Source: Tigriopus japonicus
Lineage: Eukaryota > Arthropoda > Copepoda > Harpacticoida > Harpacticidae
Reading direction: 5' to 3'
Length of the DNA stretch: 64,000 nt
Assembly (NCBI GenBank): GCA_010645155.1
Contig: JAAGOF010000268.1
Span: forward strand, 151,093-215,092
The stretch's first letter is position 1, and each line of letters starts with the position of its first letter. The position numbers were made by a program, and so were the translations under genes. The notes under the pieces are model-generated. The model had not been told where the DNA came from. It ran no database searches and saw nothing but the letters and a program-made list of their open reading frames with translations. Shown here one piece after another: positions 29,501 to 44,500 of this stretch.

Positions 29501-32500
29501 ATTTGAAACAATACTTATAGCAGACAACATTGAATTCCTCTTTTGTTTTGGTACATGTTCCATTTACAAGACTAGACCAAATTACTAGTCACATTGTCTA
29601 TTGTCCATTATTTCCAAGGCTGTCAGTAATTGCCTTTTCAGCCGTTAGGCACCTTGACAAGAATGCAACCGGTGTTTTTGTCTTCCATTATTTATCATAC
29701 TCACACGGTTTTCCTTGAAAACGCTTAATTGCCCATTTTTGACAGATTTTTCCTCCCAAAGTAAAGTTCAATCACCAGCTTAAGCGCTTTACGAGGGGTT
29801 CATATCCCAGAAGAAAACGTAGTTCGCAATCAAGATTGGCAAAGAAAACTTTTACAACGGGCCTGTTAAGATCATAAAGAGGTTTATTCAGTCGAGACTT
29901 GAACCTCTTGCCGCGCCTCGTAAAATGTCATCAAAAATACCCCAAGCCAGTTTATGGAACAAGACCCGCTTGACATGAACTCGCTTGCTCTCCGCAGCCT
30001 TTTTTGGGGGTAAGATAAAGCGACTTCCTCTCCTAAGGTTCCCCTTTCCTTGTCTTTTGTGCCAGTCTCATGCCTCTAAAAGCCTGATAAATTGATGCTG
30101 TTGTGCGATAGCGGCTATTTTGAAGGTCTTGAAAAATGACATGGTTCAAAGTTCGGTCATTATTTTCAGCCCCTCCTCTCAACTTTAGGTCATTTGATGA
30201 CGACCTTATTAAGAGCTCTTTTCCTCCAGGGTCCTTTCACCCGATGATAACAAGGTCAAAGAAAAAAGGCCAAGCATTTCATGAACTTACTCCGGAGTCG
30301 TTCCAATACATATTTAGGTGATAACCAGGCAACAGATTAGGATAGTTGTTCACGTCCTCCAAGGCCAAATGAGCGGCCGGTTCACACGCCTGAAATGGAC
30401 AAAGAAATCAGAATGAATCCCAACTCAAGCAATGGTGGGAACTCCGTTAATTGGATAGCTATACAACATATGTGTGTTATTCAACCAAGTTGATCGGGAA
30501 GCAAACTTTCCGGAAACTTCTCTTTTCCGTTTGTTGTGTGTGAACTCAGGGTTGCCGTGAAACAATTTGTCAGCCATCTTTAGACAAGCTCACATTCTAC
30601 TCTTGAATATTCCGTCGACATTTGAAATGAAGATGCGTTAGAACAAGTTGTCAATTTGGTCAACAGGTCATCTTCCATTTTTGGTTAGAAGTACTCTGAA
30701 TGAAGATACCGGTACACTTGTCTCATTTTTCCTTCCTTGAACTGCACGGACGACATCTTTAAATAAAGCGCTCTTACTCAAATACGAAGGTTTCAACGAT
30801 GGATCATTAATGGTGTAATTAATCCTCTCCACATGTTGGAAATGTTAAATGAAAATGATGTTTTTTATCTGAATTATAAAGAAGAATGGCTTCGGTCTCG
30901 TTGTTATGTTACAAAGTGCTTTAGATTAAGTCAAGGGTCAAGCATCTTCCAAACTGGATTTGTACGCATCAAACGAGGAAAGAGAGATTCCGTAAGGAAC
31001 GCAATGACACCGGCAGGAGTGTAAACGTGGTCAATTTGCATGGATGCTCAAATCTTGAGACGTGATCACAACTATAAATACCTTTGAGATCTTGCCTCAA
31101 AACCATCAGTTGCTCTCAGTTCAACCATCCGTACCACAACAATAGCAAAACAACCAACGATCAACATGTTCGCTAGGACGGTAGTTATCCTTCTTTGCAC
31201 TTCCATTGTGGGTTATTTAGCTCTGCCTCAAGAATATCCCGATGGACAAAGCCCCAGTCCCAATCAACAGGGCTACCTCCTTCCTGCCGATGCTGAGACC
31301 TTATTAGCCCAACCTTTATCTTTGGGCTTCTCTTGTGAATCCAGAGAGTACGGTTATTATGCGGATGTGAGCAACAACTGCCAGATCTTCCATATTTGCT
31401 TGCCTATTGAGGATGACGCAGGATCCGTGATTGAAACCGCTCAATGGTCGTTCATTTGTGGCAATGGAACCATATTTGACCAGCAAACATTGACGTGCAA
31501 CTACGAATTGGATGCTGTCCCCTGTGATGCGGCCGAATCTCTGTACAATACGGTTGAATTTGGCAAAATTGAGTCCGATTACTAACTAATTCAGGAGCCA
31601 CATCGATCTTTGATCCTAGTTTTGTTGACCTCAATGCAGAAACATGTTGAAATATATTTAAGCAAAAAATCCTGTGTCACTGACTTAACCTTAAAGTGGC
31701 AACCCTGGTATTTCTAATCAATCACCCTCTTGAAGGAGAGAACTCAAGGAAGTCGGTCAGGACGTTGGGAAAGCTAGAAAGAAGGCGAAAAGGAAAAGCT
31801 GCCCCCAAAACTCCACAGCTCGTTCTCAATCCTAGTTCTCATCCATTTTATGTCTTCCTAGCCTCGTTCCCCTTTTCCGTTTTTTATCCACTCATGTACT
31901 TCCAAATTACTTTTCGAGTCGAGCCAAAAGCAAATACAACGAGTAACTTTCGGAATGCACTAAAACACGCAGACTGTACAACAAACTTATTGAAGGAAGG
32001 TACGGGGGGTCTGAACGAGATAATCGGTAAAATTTGGCCCGTAAAATACTTCAAGCTAGTCATCCACACTAAAAAAGAAAAGGAACCCGTTACCCCCAAC
32101 TTGCTATAGAAGAGAGCCACTTACAGAATCAATGGAACCCTACCGAGATTGTGAAGACTTTTTCGGCACTTGAGTCCATTCAATGCCGATGAAAAAGGGT
32201 CCAGGATCCAAAACCAAAAAAGTTGTGTTGGGGCATAATTTTGCGACACACTATGATCGATCTGGTTGGAACGTTGAGAAAAAGTGATAAACGGGGTGTG
32301 TTTACTTCAACACAACGTTCCAAAATTTTGACCTCGAACAAGTAAGGACTCCAATCCGAGGTAAGCGTTTGTTTTTGTAGTTTGATCTCCAAAAGATTTT
32401 GCGCATTTTCTCTCAAAGACCACTTCTAATTTCAATCTCACTGTTTGCTTGAACTGAAGTTCGGCCCATCTCAAGCCACTTGAACACAATTGGGTGGCAA

Positions 32501-35500
32501 TAATGGGTTCGAGCTCCCTTTACACAGGAGATGGCAAGCAAAAAACGATCAGGGCTTCAAGACCATCCACACCCTTGACTGAAGGACGAGGACGAACCCG
32601 TGTCCTAGTAGGTAGCCCACTTGAGTTTTCATTGAACAACGTGTGCCTGTCAAATTTGGATCACGGACGTCAAGACACACAATCCTCAAGTGGGTGTTGG
32701 GAGTGATGTCGAGGAGGAAGAACTGGAGCAACACGACCAAGACGACGTACAAGAGCTCTTGAAAAGTGTCTCTCTCATTTATCTCCAGGGAAATACCTTC
32801 CTTCCTCCGACCACAATGTGGATCATCAGTCTCAAAGATCTTCTTCACTTGAAGTCGAAAAGTGGAAAGACAGGAGGAGGAAAAAAAACAAGTCTGAGTC
32901 ATAAACTAGAGCAATGACCACAGTCTAAGAGCTCTCCTTGTTGCGTCAATCATTCTCTTGGGTCTTTCCATCAGATCTCATGGGAGCCAAGGTCCATGGG
33001 TTCAACGAGATACCATCACGTTCCAACCCGCAACGTCACTCTTGTCTCTCTTTCGCTCTTAAGAATGAGCGCACAAAAAGAGCAGAATGTAGGAACTGTC
33101 ATAAACTGGTCAAGTATTGTCTTTGGAACTTGGAACAACTGACCTTTCTTGGAAACAACGATATATGTGCAAAGGCCAATTACGAGATAGGGGCGTATCA
33201 GATTTGGCATAGAATGCATGGATTACTAACGGGACAAAAAAGACCAAAGCGTTCCAACACCTTTGGAAGAAATGCAATGTGAGAGGTTCTGATCTCTCTT
33301 GGGTCCATTGGTGGTAATCTTTCGTTGTGAAAGGCATTCAAGAAGAAAGAGGGACCTTTGTGTGTGTTTTGAATTATTGATGGCCCAGTAGATTTGAGTT
33401 TTTTTCGCGTTCCAAACTTTGGTGCAAACGAGTGATTTGATGAGACTGGCCATGTCAAGATCTCAAACACGGCAAAGTTCCATCTAACTTTTCCACCGAA
33501 ATATAGTTGCATTCAAAGACATGAACGTAATACTAAATGAGAAGGAAAACCGTGTTTCCTTGAAATCCCTTGGAATTGGCCATGTTCGTCGAGTTCCAAG
33601 GAACTTCAGTCCATTTGTACAAGCAAGAACTGTACGTATGTATGTTTCGCCCAAATGACACTCATCTACAAGTTAATTAGCAAATGACATCCCAGTTTCA
33701 CCCTCTCAAAGACATGGAACAGCCAAGGGACTTCCCCTTTTCGTGTGTTCCAAGCCATGTGAACAAACCTGGACGCAAAAGACACGAATGTGGGTGGGAG
33801 AATCTCATTCTGACTGAGAAACCCTCGATCCGTAAGTACGTCTATATCTGTCACCCAATAATGGAAGATTTGTCAGTGATGGCCTTCATGCAAACTAAGG
33901 CTATTGCTCTCTGACCACATTGTTGAAATGAGCTTTCCGTAGATTAGGAACATTCTTGGCCATGGCCAAACCCAGTTAGCTTGGCAGAAATATTGGTCGG
34001 ATGGTCTGATGGTTGATGAAGGAAGTGGGCAGCTGTGACAGCTGTATCGTACACTTCTGATGCAAGATGTTGTTCACTCAAGTGTGAGATTAAGGACATG
34101 GAACTGGGACCATAGAGTGGACCACCGAACTGGTACTGGAGCAGAAAAGGGGTTTGGGTACCAGATAGAGATCTACTGAAGAGGATGAGGGTAAGAGATA
34201 TGAGTCCTGTCAAACCTTGATAAAGGACTCTTTCTAAAGGGATCCCAAGAGAAACAATGGGATACATCTATTCCCGAATTGATTATTGTTAAGTGGAAAT
34301 GAACGACTCCGTTGATACATCAAGACTCGTTGAGTTAAGCAGTATTATTGCCTGTCAATGATCAGCTTATCGCAAGTACTTTTGGGGCCGATTAAGCAAT
34401 CTAATCCAATTGCTCTTGTATTATCCTTGCCTTATCAAGATCCACTGAACCACAGCTCCCTACGGCTTCAAGGGAGAAGCACATTCATAACACTGACTAA
34501 TCTATCTCAAACTATATGATAAGTCAAAGTCTTGGGAAGAAAAGAGAGGAAGTAGATATGATGGGATGGACTTGCAGCCTTCTACTCACCAAGGAGAAGA
34601 GGAAACTATTAGAATATAATAATCACTTCAGATCAGCCAGTCCTACATATTACAGGCAGTTTTTCCTTCCAAAAGAAGCTCGTCCAGTGTGATGGGGAAA
34701 TTTGTAGGCATAGGACATTGCACTCCTCTATCTTCCATCATGGCCGGAAGTCAACAATACAGGGTGAACTACATGACCGTGTAAAATAACCATCATTTGT
34801 CGTTGTCATTTTTTGAGGCCGAGGCCACGCAATGCTTTTACTCTTCATTCAACCATTCCCTAGAAGACGCAAATGGTTGCAACTCACATGACTTACTGAA
34901 GATCCTGGAGAAGAGACGCCTTAAACTTTGAATTTACGAGTAGAGGATAGGAACGACTTCAATTATGGCTACCAAATACGAGTCGAAAACATCGGTATTA
35001 CCTGGACACTAATAGGCTTTGTCCAATCTTTACTTCTAAGCCATTTAAACACAATTGTACCTTTTCTTATACAGTAACTTCATATTCGAAAAAGATGCAC
35101 ATTTTTGTTTGGCCATAAAACATTGAAGAATAACTTATGAACCTCAATTAGATAGGGAGCTAATGAACCTCATAATCACCAATCACACTCCAGAACCACA
35201 AAATAATATGCCAATGGATGACGAGGTAGTTAAAAACAGGCCAAAACTGATGTCTGGTCGAGGCCATGCTTTCCCAAGCTGCTTTAGGTCTGCAGTTTCG
35301 TTTTCGAAACATGTGAGGCTCTGAATGAAGATGACTATGGCAACAAAGAAACAAACCTTCCACAAACTCTCCATGTTCCAAAATAACATAGCTAAAGGTG
35401 TTTGTCAGTGTGGCCCAATGTAGATATTTCCTTAAATAATAAAACGCTGTTTATTTTGTTGGCAGCAACTTGTTTGGGAAAAGCAGACTCATGTTATCGG

Positions 35501-38500
35501 TTGAGCCGAAAATGTGTTTTCCCTCCCAAAAAAGGGCTCCATTTGGTCCGATCCCTAAAGCCTTGCAAATGCTCCTCGTACTCTACTTTACGTGAGTGTT
35601 GTGGACCCTTCATAAGTTACGATGATGTTGCAATTGATTTGAGAGCCAGTTAACCTCTCTCCTTGATATTAGAACGAAAAAGAATGTCCATATCATCCTA
35701 AGATGAGGGTTTGAAATGGCATTATCAAAAACTCAATGACCGAGTTTCCGTCTCCTTCGTTTTTGCTGGTTCAAAGTACAGAGGAGCCATAAAACAGATG
35801 GATAAATAGATCCCAAGGAGGGCGTTGGTGCATTCGTATTATCAACCGCCCCCATTTCGGTTATGTTTCTGGCAATGGAAGATAAGTCTCATCGATCATG
35901 AATGCCCTGCCAAGAATAGAATGTAGTCCACAAATAGTGAAAAGAGGAAAAGGAAGCAAGGAAGGGAAGAGAGGAAGAAAGAAAGAAAGAGAACGAGGCT
36001 CTTTGGGCCTTCAAGGCTACCACAATTTCATCAGGCTCAAGGACTTAGTGTGTGCGTCGTCTGGTCCCTCGTCGGAAAAACATTGACTTGGTCACAATCC
36101 AACGACCTTGGTCAGAGGAAATGAGAGAAGAAATGAATCGCTTGATTGAGCCAGAATTTCACGCATAATTTCCCAAAGTGTTTCTTGTCGGCCCTCTTGT
36201 GTCCATCTCTCGTCGGAAGCAAGTCCACTTGAAGGTCAATTTCCTAATGTGTTTGGTCAAGGATGTTTGGGTGAAGAGATCCATAGGGTTGGTTCTTGGG
36301 CCGTCCTTGCCCAGTGCATCAAGAAATATCAAAGAAGTCATTGCTTTTCAGGAGCAAAACATCAAGAGCGCCTTCAAAGAGGGACCAAGGTTGCATGTTG
36401 TGTACAGGAAATGATAAAGGCCGGGTGTCATTTGTGCCACGCACACCTACTACTTACCTTGTCCGAGCCCTATGACACAGTTAATTTTGCATAGCTCGAG
36501 ACCGATTTACGATTGATATTAAGGTGGGGAGAGCGTTTAAAAGTTGGCTCGTAAATACACCCGAGGCTGTCAAGCGGTGAGAAGGCCTTGATTTCTCTTG
36601 CCTACCTCCAAAATTCGAGGCCTTGAGGAGGAAATTGGACGGCTCCAAAAGTTAGACCCCCTCAGATGGAGAGACTGATCCAACGATAATCTTGGACTTG
36701 AGGGACGAAAAGGCAGTCTTTTTTCTTCTCAATCCTAAGACCTTGACGAGCGTGTATGGGGTTCGCGACATTTCTTGTGTTCCCTAGAATGAAGGGCGAG
36801 GAACAACTTTTGCACGTTGGAATTCCTCGGGGAAATCGCATTCGTTTTCAACATGTCACGTGCACTCTAACATCACACGAGGACATTTTGTGGTGTTTTC
36901 CCTCGATCTTGAAGGATAGCAATTTCACTCGTTTTTGTGATCTTCGCCGTGTTCCCTCTCAGTTATCGAGTTGAGTGGAACACCCACGACAGAAGATGAA
37001 AATAATAATTTCCAACTGAGCCAAAAGGAGAATTTTTTTTTTTCAAGAACCCCCCTTTCCAAATTGCTGAGTCTTCAAATGCCTTCACCCAAAAAGACAA
37101 TTGTCTTTGCTCATGCTTCATGTTCCAACATCGATGGAAACGGAAGAACCCACCTCATAAATCAAATGTGTGGTGCTTGTCTTGTCTTGATCGTTGTTTC
37201 CGAGAAAAGCCTCTCGGGTAGCTTGTCATTTCCGTCAGCCCATTTAATATCGCAGTAATTACGAAAACGGGTTTCATTTCGCTCCGATTCTTCAAAGATC
37301 TCGCTTATGGTAGAATACGGGATAATCGGTCCTTCATAGTATCTGTTGTTTGAGAAGGGAACAACTATATCTGGCTAATTTCAATACCTAGATGGAAAGA
37401 AGGACACCGAGCTTTTCATCTGGGAAAGCTGAAGGGGGAAAAAGACAAGAAGACGGCCATTCCGACACAAGAAGACCATTTGGCCTCGAGGCTCGAGAAG
37501 CCTCTCTTCTCTTCTCTCGTTTTCCGTGCGGTCCTTCTTTGCTCTGTTTCAAGATAGATCCAGAACGAGATGCTTGTGTGAACTACTTCTTCGAAGACCG
37601 TTGTTATACGGAGAAGGAGAAGAAGCACATTGCCAATGGCTTGTTATCGAGGTCATTCGGCCAATCGATGAGCTTCCCTCTCGCCAGACTTGAGCTCATA
37701 TTTCAATGGGCTGCCAATCCGGAAAGGGTTCCCCCTGAGGATGTACAGCCTTGCTCCCGATGCCTAATTACTGTCTGTGTCGGTATCGTGAAGTTCTTGA
37801 AATGTACCCTACGTATTGATATCACGTCTGTGGAACGACGGTGAGTAAAGGGCAATCAAAAGAACTCGACTTCGATAAGCAATACTGTAATACAAACAAG
37901 TTTGCCAACGGCCATGCCTACGTAATAATGTTGGAAACTTCTCGGAACAGATGATGGTACGGATCGAGTTAGTTGTCGGGGTACACGGTACTTTGGCCGA
38001 GGGCCATTTTCAGAGAGCAAATTGAGCCAAAAGACAATTGTAGAAAGCCATTAGACCCAGGGAAGTTTACAGAAGACCGACAAGACAGGGGCTTCTATGG
38101 GTGGATATCTATCTAGTATAGAGGGGGAAAAAAGAGACCCGTTCTCTCGCTCTTGGTTGTAAAGGAATTTGGGAGGAGGCGGAGAGAAAGTTGGGTCCAT
38201 CCCAGGTCGAGAATTTTTGGCCCAAGATTGGAACAAATTAGCCTGGTGCTCCTCTTTGTTTAGCGAAGGGAAATGATATCTTGGCCAGACCTCTCTTCAT
38301 CTCAGTTGGATATTATTGGTCATTAAACATACAGCTTTAGGCACTTTAACATGGGATCCTCCTCCCCCCAAAAACTGATAGTACTGGAGGAGTCAGCGTT
38401 TCTCTCAGAAAAAGAGGGGATTTTTGTGGAACCATCGCACTTGATTCCTGGATGAACTAATCAAGGACTATTGACATCCTCTCAAGGTCTTGCATAATGA

Positions 38501-41500
38501 GATGACACGATATCTGATTGTAGGAACAGACATTCCCAGCAACATGTTTTCAAACAAAGATTCGTTTAATCAATGAATTTGAAATTAAATCTCTGTCCCC
38601 AAGAAAAGTTTTCAGGGACATCCAGAATTAAGGAGAATGCAGCTATTACGTAATGAATAGGATATCTATCCGTGCATGTCAGGAAATACTGGATTGAGGA
38701 CGAAATTTTGTTAGGACTATTTGTGGTCAAAACACTGAACTCACGACCAAGTGGGCTCAAAATTGCTCATTGCTACAAGCTTTTTCGTTGACTAAAACTA
38801 CTTATTCAAAATTCTCGTTTTTATCTCACCAAGAAATTGAAAAAACTGAAAAATCTTTGGCTTAGACATGGGATATTTATGTTTTCTCCAACCTTAATAA
38901 AAACATTTTTTTACTCGTCAAAACTTATTTTTGGTCACCGGAAAGTTGCTTGGCTGCCTGTCAAGCACTGGAAAATTACACAATTTGAGTAAAAACGGCT
39001 GAATTGGCTTCATGCTCACCAGAGATCAAGTCCACATATTCAAGGCATAAATTTGCTTTGACCAAGAGAAGTCATGATAAAAATTTCGTTCTCAATCCAG
39101 TATTTCTCGATATCCACGATCCATCGAAACCCATATGGATTCGGATTAAGAGAGCAAGAAAGACGGAGAATAAATGGCATTGAAACCACAAGCATGATGA
39201 GGATGCCTCAGAATATCTATTGAAGCAAAGGCCGTCGTGGGAGTTGGGGGACGTTTTTGGTGCCATTTCGAAGAGGAAGAAGACAACCACATATCTTACA
39301 ATGAAAGGCATATTAATTATTCACCACATTCTCCAAGTTTTCAGAAGCCAACGGCGTTAGAATATCCCCACAAGATTATAAGTCTGGATGGACACGCTCG
39401 CTCTTCGAAGGAACATGGAATTCCCACCAGAGATCAAGTCCACATATTCAAGGCATAAATTTGATGTTTCTCTTGACTTTTGGGGTATTTCAGGAATAAA
39501 TGTCAGATCAGACAGAACGTGTACAATGTAACCACTCATAGAAATGAGTATGAAAGTCGATCTCGTTGAAGTAACAGGTGAATGAATATCCCATTGTCAG
39601 TACTTTCAGCTTACGTGGAATGGAAGATATTCATTCTTTTCGTTTGCACAATCTTTGGTTCAGCGAACAAACTAGCTTTCAAATATTTGCCAAATACAAA
39701 CTCGTTAAAAAAATTCTCAAACGTGTTGAATATCCGAGAGGAAAAGCTGATGTTCTTCAAATTCAAATCCACTTCCTTTTTTGGTGTGATCTGTCAAGTT
39801 GTTGAGATGTTTATTTACTGCAACTACAGATACAGAGAGAATACCCAAATGAAAAAAAAAAGATCCTTTGAAGTGAATTACGCCCATTGTTATGAATTCC
39901 CTTCATCTCTACTTCTGTTTGCATTGAATGAGGAAGAACAGGAACAGTTTGTTGCCTTGAAACTGTTCTTGGTCTAGTCAGATATGAACAAGCAAAGAGC
40001 TTGAAATGCCATAAAATAGAGGTTATTCGTGGCTGAGAGAAACTTGGGTGATGGCAATTGAACCCTTGATTCTTTGTTGGCAACATCAAAATGGCACTTT
40101 CATTGCCGTCCAATGCACTCACGATCCATGACATGGAAGAGCTTTTCCCAGGAACTGCCGTGGATCCCTTGATGGTTTTGCATTTAGCATTGTGTTTGAC
40201 GATGGATCGAGAACGATGAGAATTGCTTTCTGATCCCTTTTCATTTCAGGAGCACTCGTTCAAGGTCTTTCATTTACAGACATTCGTTCAAAAAGCTCAT
40301 TGAATTTAGAACGGCCGGATTTTACAGCTGGAACTCGTTCCTTCGCGATTGAAAGCTCCTGAATATGGAGTCATCGCGAGTGATTGATTCAGTTGGGAAC
40401 ATTTGAGTAATGAGAAGATCTTTGAAAGCAATCGCAATCACTTTTCATCTCACCTTTATTCGATAAAATTCAATCTCGTAGATCAAATTTTTTTGGATGG
40501 ACCGCGGTTTGTTTCCGTCCCTTTCACGAAGATATTTGTTCTTCGCCATTAAATGGGATTTTCCTCTTCAGAAAATTCACTGAGGCAAACCATGATGACG
40601 TGATCCCTTTTTGGACCAAATTTGGAGCCGACGGGAAAAAAAGTGAAGAGAAGAAGGACCCGACTCAACAATTGACTCATTTTGCCTTCGAAAAGCTATT
40701 GGTCTATTGCACTGTTGATTCAAGTCCAATTGAGAGCAAAAATAGACTGATGTATTTTTTTGTGATGCTTGATAAGTGGAAAAAAAAACAATTTCGTAGC
40801 CGGAATGAAGGCCGATCGGGCTGTGCAATGTTATCTAAGTGAAAGATAAGTCACCAGGGTTGCCAAAAAGCTTTAGCTCGGTCACTTTTTTTCAAGAGTG
40901 TGTGAATTCATAAATAGCCTTGGAACAGTGAAGATGGCATTTCTCTTATCTTTCATCAGAGAAAAGAACAATTGATATGGCACCCTTGAAGAAGCAGTAA
41001 TTTCTTCTTCTTCTCCTCCGCCGTCATCATAATGATATTCGCTTCAGTGAAAAGAGTCCACGGCCATCTTTTGCTGCTCCCTTGTTCATGTTTTGTGGGA
41101 ACATAGGCACAGATGTTCCATCCAATCTTCATTCCCGCCCGTATGTTTTCCAAAGTAAGCGTATGCATGCTTCCATTTTGCTTCTGGTTCCAATTTCCTC
41201 CAAAAGCCTCGATCCATAAATTTTGAACGTGACCAAAAACGGAAAAATCTCAGCCATTATTGATGGGAAAGTGATATTTGAAGTCTATGAGACGAATGTG
41301 GATCCAATCTAACCGAGACTGGTATGCCACCTTTGAGATAAAGGTTTCCATTTTGATGTACAGTCATAACATGCTTTACCCGAATTGTCTTCCCATTCCA
41401 AGAAGAAGATAGGGAAAGCAGCAGACTTGCTGGAAGCGATTTTTGTTGCGTGCATCGTTCCAATCCCCTTTCTCCTGACATCAAGTGGAGAACAAGAACA

Positions 41501-44500
41501 AAAGGCCGTTTTTTGATCAGTTACCAAAATGATGTGCATTCTCCAGATGCCAAGGATGCATTCATCCCAATGCATTCCGGTGCTTGCATTTGCATTTGAG
41601 TCATTACTTTTAACGCGACCCTATCTCTCAGAGCAGAACCGAAACAAAAGAAAATGGTGATGAGCGAATGGGTTTCCAGAGGGGATTTGTCTCTTGTTTC
41701 CACGTTCTCTCCCATCAATTCATGTGACACAATGAAAGCAATCAGATCTATGCATGGATAGAGAGAGAGCGGGACACTTTGTGTTATGGGCATGTTTACT
41801 GTATCTTGTATCTTTTTGGGGGTGCTTGATAGTTGTAGTTGTCATTGTTGTAGGCGGTGGAGGAGGAAACACGAGGTTAGTGATGGACTCGAAAAAAGAA
41901 GCATGCCGCTTCTGGTTCTTGCCCGAACTAATTATGTCAAGGCATAGAGGTCTGATGAAGATGTATGCACTCGCTGTTTCCTTGCTTTTGTTGCTCGAAC
42001 ACAACCAGAACATGAGTGCATTCAACTGTACAACATCATCCAGACACTGGTAGAAATATCCATTGTCGTCGCCCTCTAACCAAAGCTCGTGAAGGTCTCC
42101 AATACTTTGGGTGAGCCGACTGAACGTATTAAATCTCAACTCTTGCTCTCGATTGTACCATGGCTGGCAACATCCCCATCATTATCGTCGTTATGAACCT
42201 CGACGTGTCCGTGACTCGAGCGAGTTGGGATGGTTGGTGGTTCCATATCCCTTCTTACGAGCACCGAAATCATTTCCTATGCAAGAGCCATTTGTCACTG
42301 CCGAAACGGGGTGACATACATCTACCAGACTCCTCGTGGGTTGACTTTTCCTCGGCTCCTTTTCTTTTCCAAAGGCATTATTGCACTCACTCATTCAATC
42401 TGACTGGGAACAACCGGTCTTGTGATCCAGGTAATCCAGCTTTGGCACCCTCTCCTCGATTCGTCTTCCTCGCCAGCGTAGAAGTAGGATAGTTATCGGT
42501 ATTTCAGAAGATGTCCGTCCGTTGGCTCGATCCACTTCAGAGTAGGGGATAATGATATTCATTTGTCCACATGTAGAGTCTCTGGGTTCTTTTGCTCTCT
42601 TTCTCTCTTCTGGATTGGAAGACCTTGAAGCCAGTGCTAATGACTCAAGCGTGCCAAGAATAATCATTGACTTCGATCTAAGAGTGCGATTGGAACAAAG
42701 TCCGTCAATCCAACGGGGTTCAAGTTGGTTTGAAGCAACTCTTTTTTGGCTCCCATCGCTTGTTTCTGATACAGTTATCTTTTTAAGGGCTTAGATAGAA
42801 GTATCCATTTGGATTAAAAGAGCTTAATTTCCTCCTGTGCGAAGAAATTCAAGGCCGCTCTTTGGCAAGTTTCGAGGCACTCGGGTATTTAATGCTTCCC
42901 GCGTGGTGAATGCATTTCACGAGGAAAACATGCCCCACGTTTCATGCAAATGAGCCCGGATAGATGGGTCTTCTGATTGAATCCGGCTTCAAAATCAGGC
43001 CATCCCAAAAGAGAAAGCAGGCATCAGATTTATGTGGAACAGAGGAAACTTTTGCCACTTTTGATTGCGGAAAGGTCAGTGTATTTTCCTCGCCACTCTC
43101 ACTTGTGACCTTCGTTTCCGGTTCCGCATGAGGCTCACTGATTCCGTAAAATGGTTTACCACACATGAGCGACCTTGATGCTCATTGCATGGATTTGATT
43201 TTGTATCCCTCGGCAAAGCCAAGTAAAGTTAGTCGTGCCATAACATCATTGGAGGGTCTTGATAATGAAATCAATGCTTCGAGAATGTGGGACCAAGTGT
43301 TTGTACTCTTACCTGGGACAGGTCTGAAATAAAGCCCCTGACCACGCATTTCCGGACATATGGATTGGATATGACACCATGAAACGTAGGTTTCACACGA
43401 AATGGTCGTGGAAGTCATGCAGGCCAAGAGCTCCAATCGTTCATTTCTAATTAATTTGTGGTGGTATCTTCCAATATCGGGATGTTTCCTTTTCCACTCT
43501 CATCGTGGCTAAGTATGACCTTTAAAATAGTATGTATGGTTTTATCCTCCATAACGCAAATCGATCTCCAGTTGTAGGCTTGACCTTTCCACTGAATTTC
43601 AACTCTTTCTCCGAACCATCTCTTTATTCAGTCGAGCCCAACGATTATTTACTTTGGCCTTTTGGAAACAGCACGACAATTATTTTCTCCTTGTTTGACG
43701 TTCTTTTTATGGACCTACTCAGTGTTAAAGTCTCAACAATTGAAGGCCGTTTGAAAAATGACGACCTTTAATGGACCTTTTGTTCGTTCCATTTGACATC
43801 AAAATATGCATGATTTTGAGCTGTCAAAAACAAGTATTAATCGATTCAACGACCACTAGTCCATTATCGAACGCAAAATGTTGCTGAAAAAAAGCCCCCC
43901 TCTTCATTTTCACCGATGGATATTCACGATTTGGTCACAATTAGGGCATGGAGCGTTATTGTTATTCAAACTGGGAGCCTTTGAGCCTTTACGTAGGCTC
44001 TTGTCTAATGCGAAACACTTTAAATTTTTGATCACCCTTACAGTGAGTGGTTTGCTAACTATACCGAAACGCAAACATTAGGGCGACCATGCAAACAGCT
44101 CATTATGATTGCTTGCCAATATGCCAGAGTTTCTGTCGGCATTTTTCGAGAACCAACGAGGAAATGCTCCGCCCTGACCAGCAAAATTCCTGCCTGGGAA
44201 ACCGATCCAGGTAATTGGAACAAAGTTCTTGTAACAACAATTCAACAATGAGTCTCCAAGGGTCCTTTGGAGAACCCTCTGAGGAAACGAAACGAAGAAA
44301 GCTATCATAAATTGGTTCTATCTTTGTTTTTATCTCGCTCCTCGCCCCCAAAAAAGAAGTCTTAACTCTTCACATGAGAGACACTAGAAAAAGGAAAAGC
44401 GACAAAGAGAGAGATGTATGTGTTCCACGAGGTTGGAACGAAATCGTACCCATTTTTGAAGGTATTCCGAACGAGCCTTTATGAAGAACTGATCGATCAA

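Noticed and set aside
31696..32109. 137-codon ORF downstream of the CBM14 gene
   Set aside because: Random-looking, no domain, begins at the inverted CAGGGTTGCC motif.
35300..35330. FGL-like segment as an allatostatin-A peptide
   Set aside because: FGL is followed by Phe-Leu, not by the Gly-basic amidation and cleavage signal, and the preceding residues do not fit.
37392..37844. 150-codon plus-strand ORF in intron 1
   Set aside because: No recognisable domain or signal; the start is low-complexity and an opposite-strand frame overlaps.
41720..42139. 139-codon minus-strand ORF in intron 1
   Set aside because: Includes a Pro/Thr run caused by a simple repeat; no domain.
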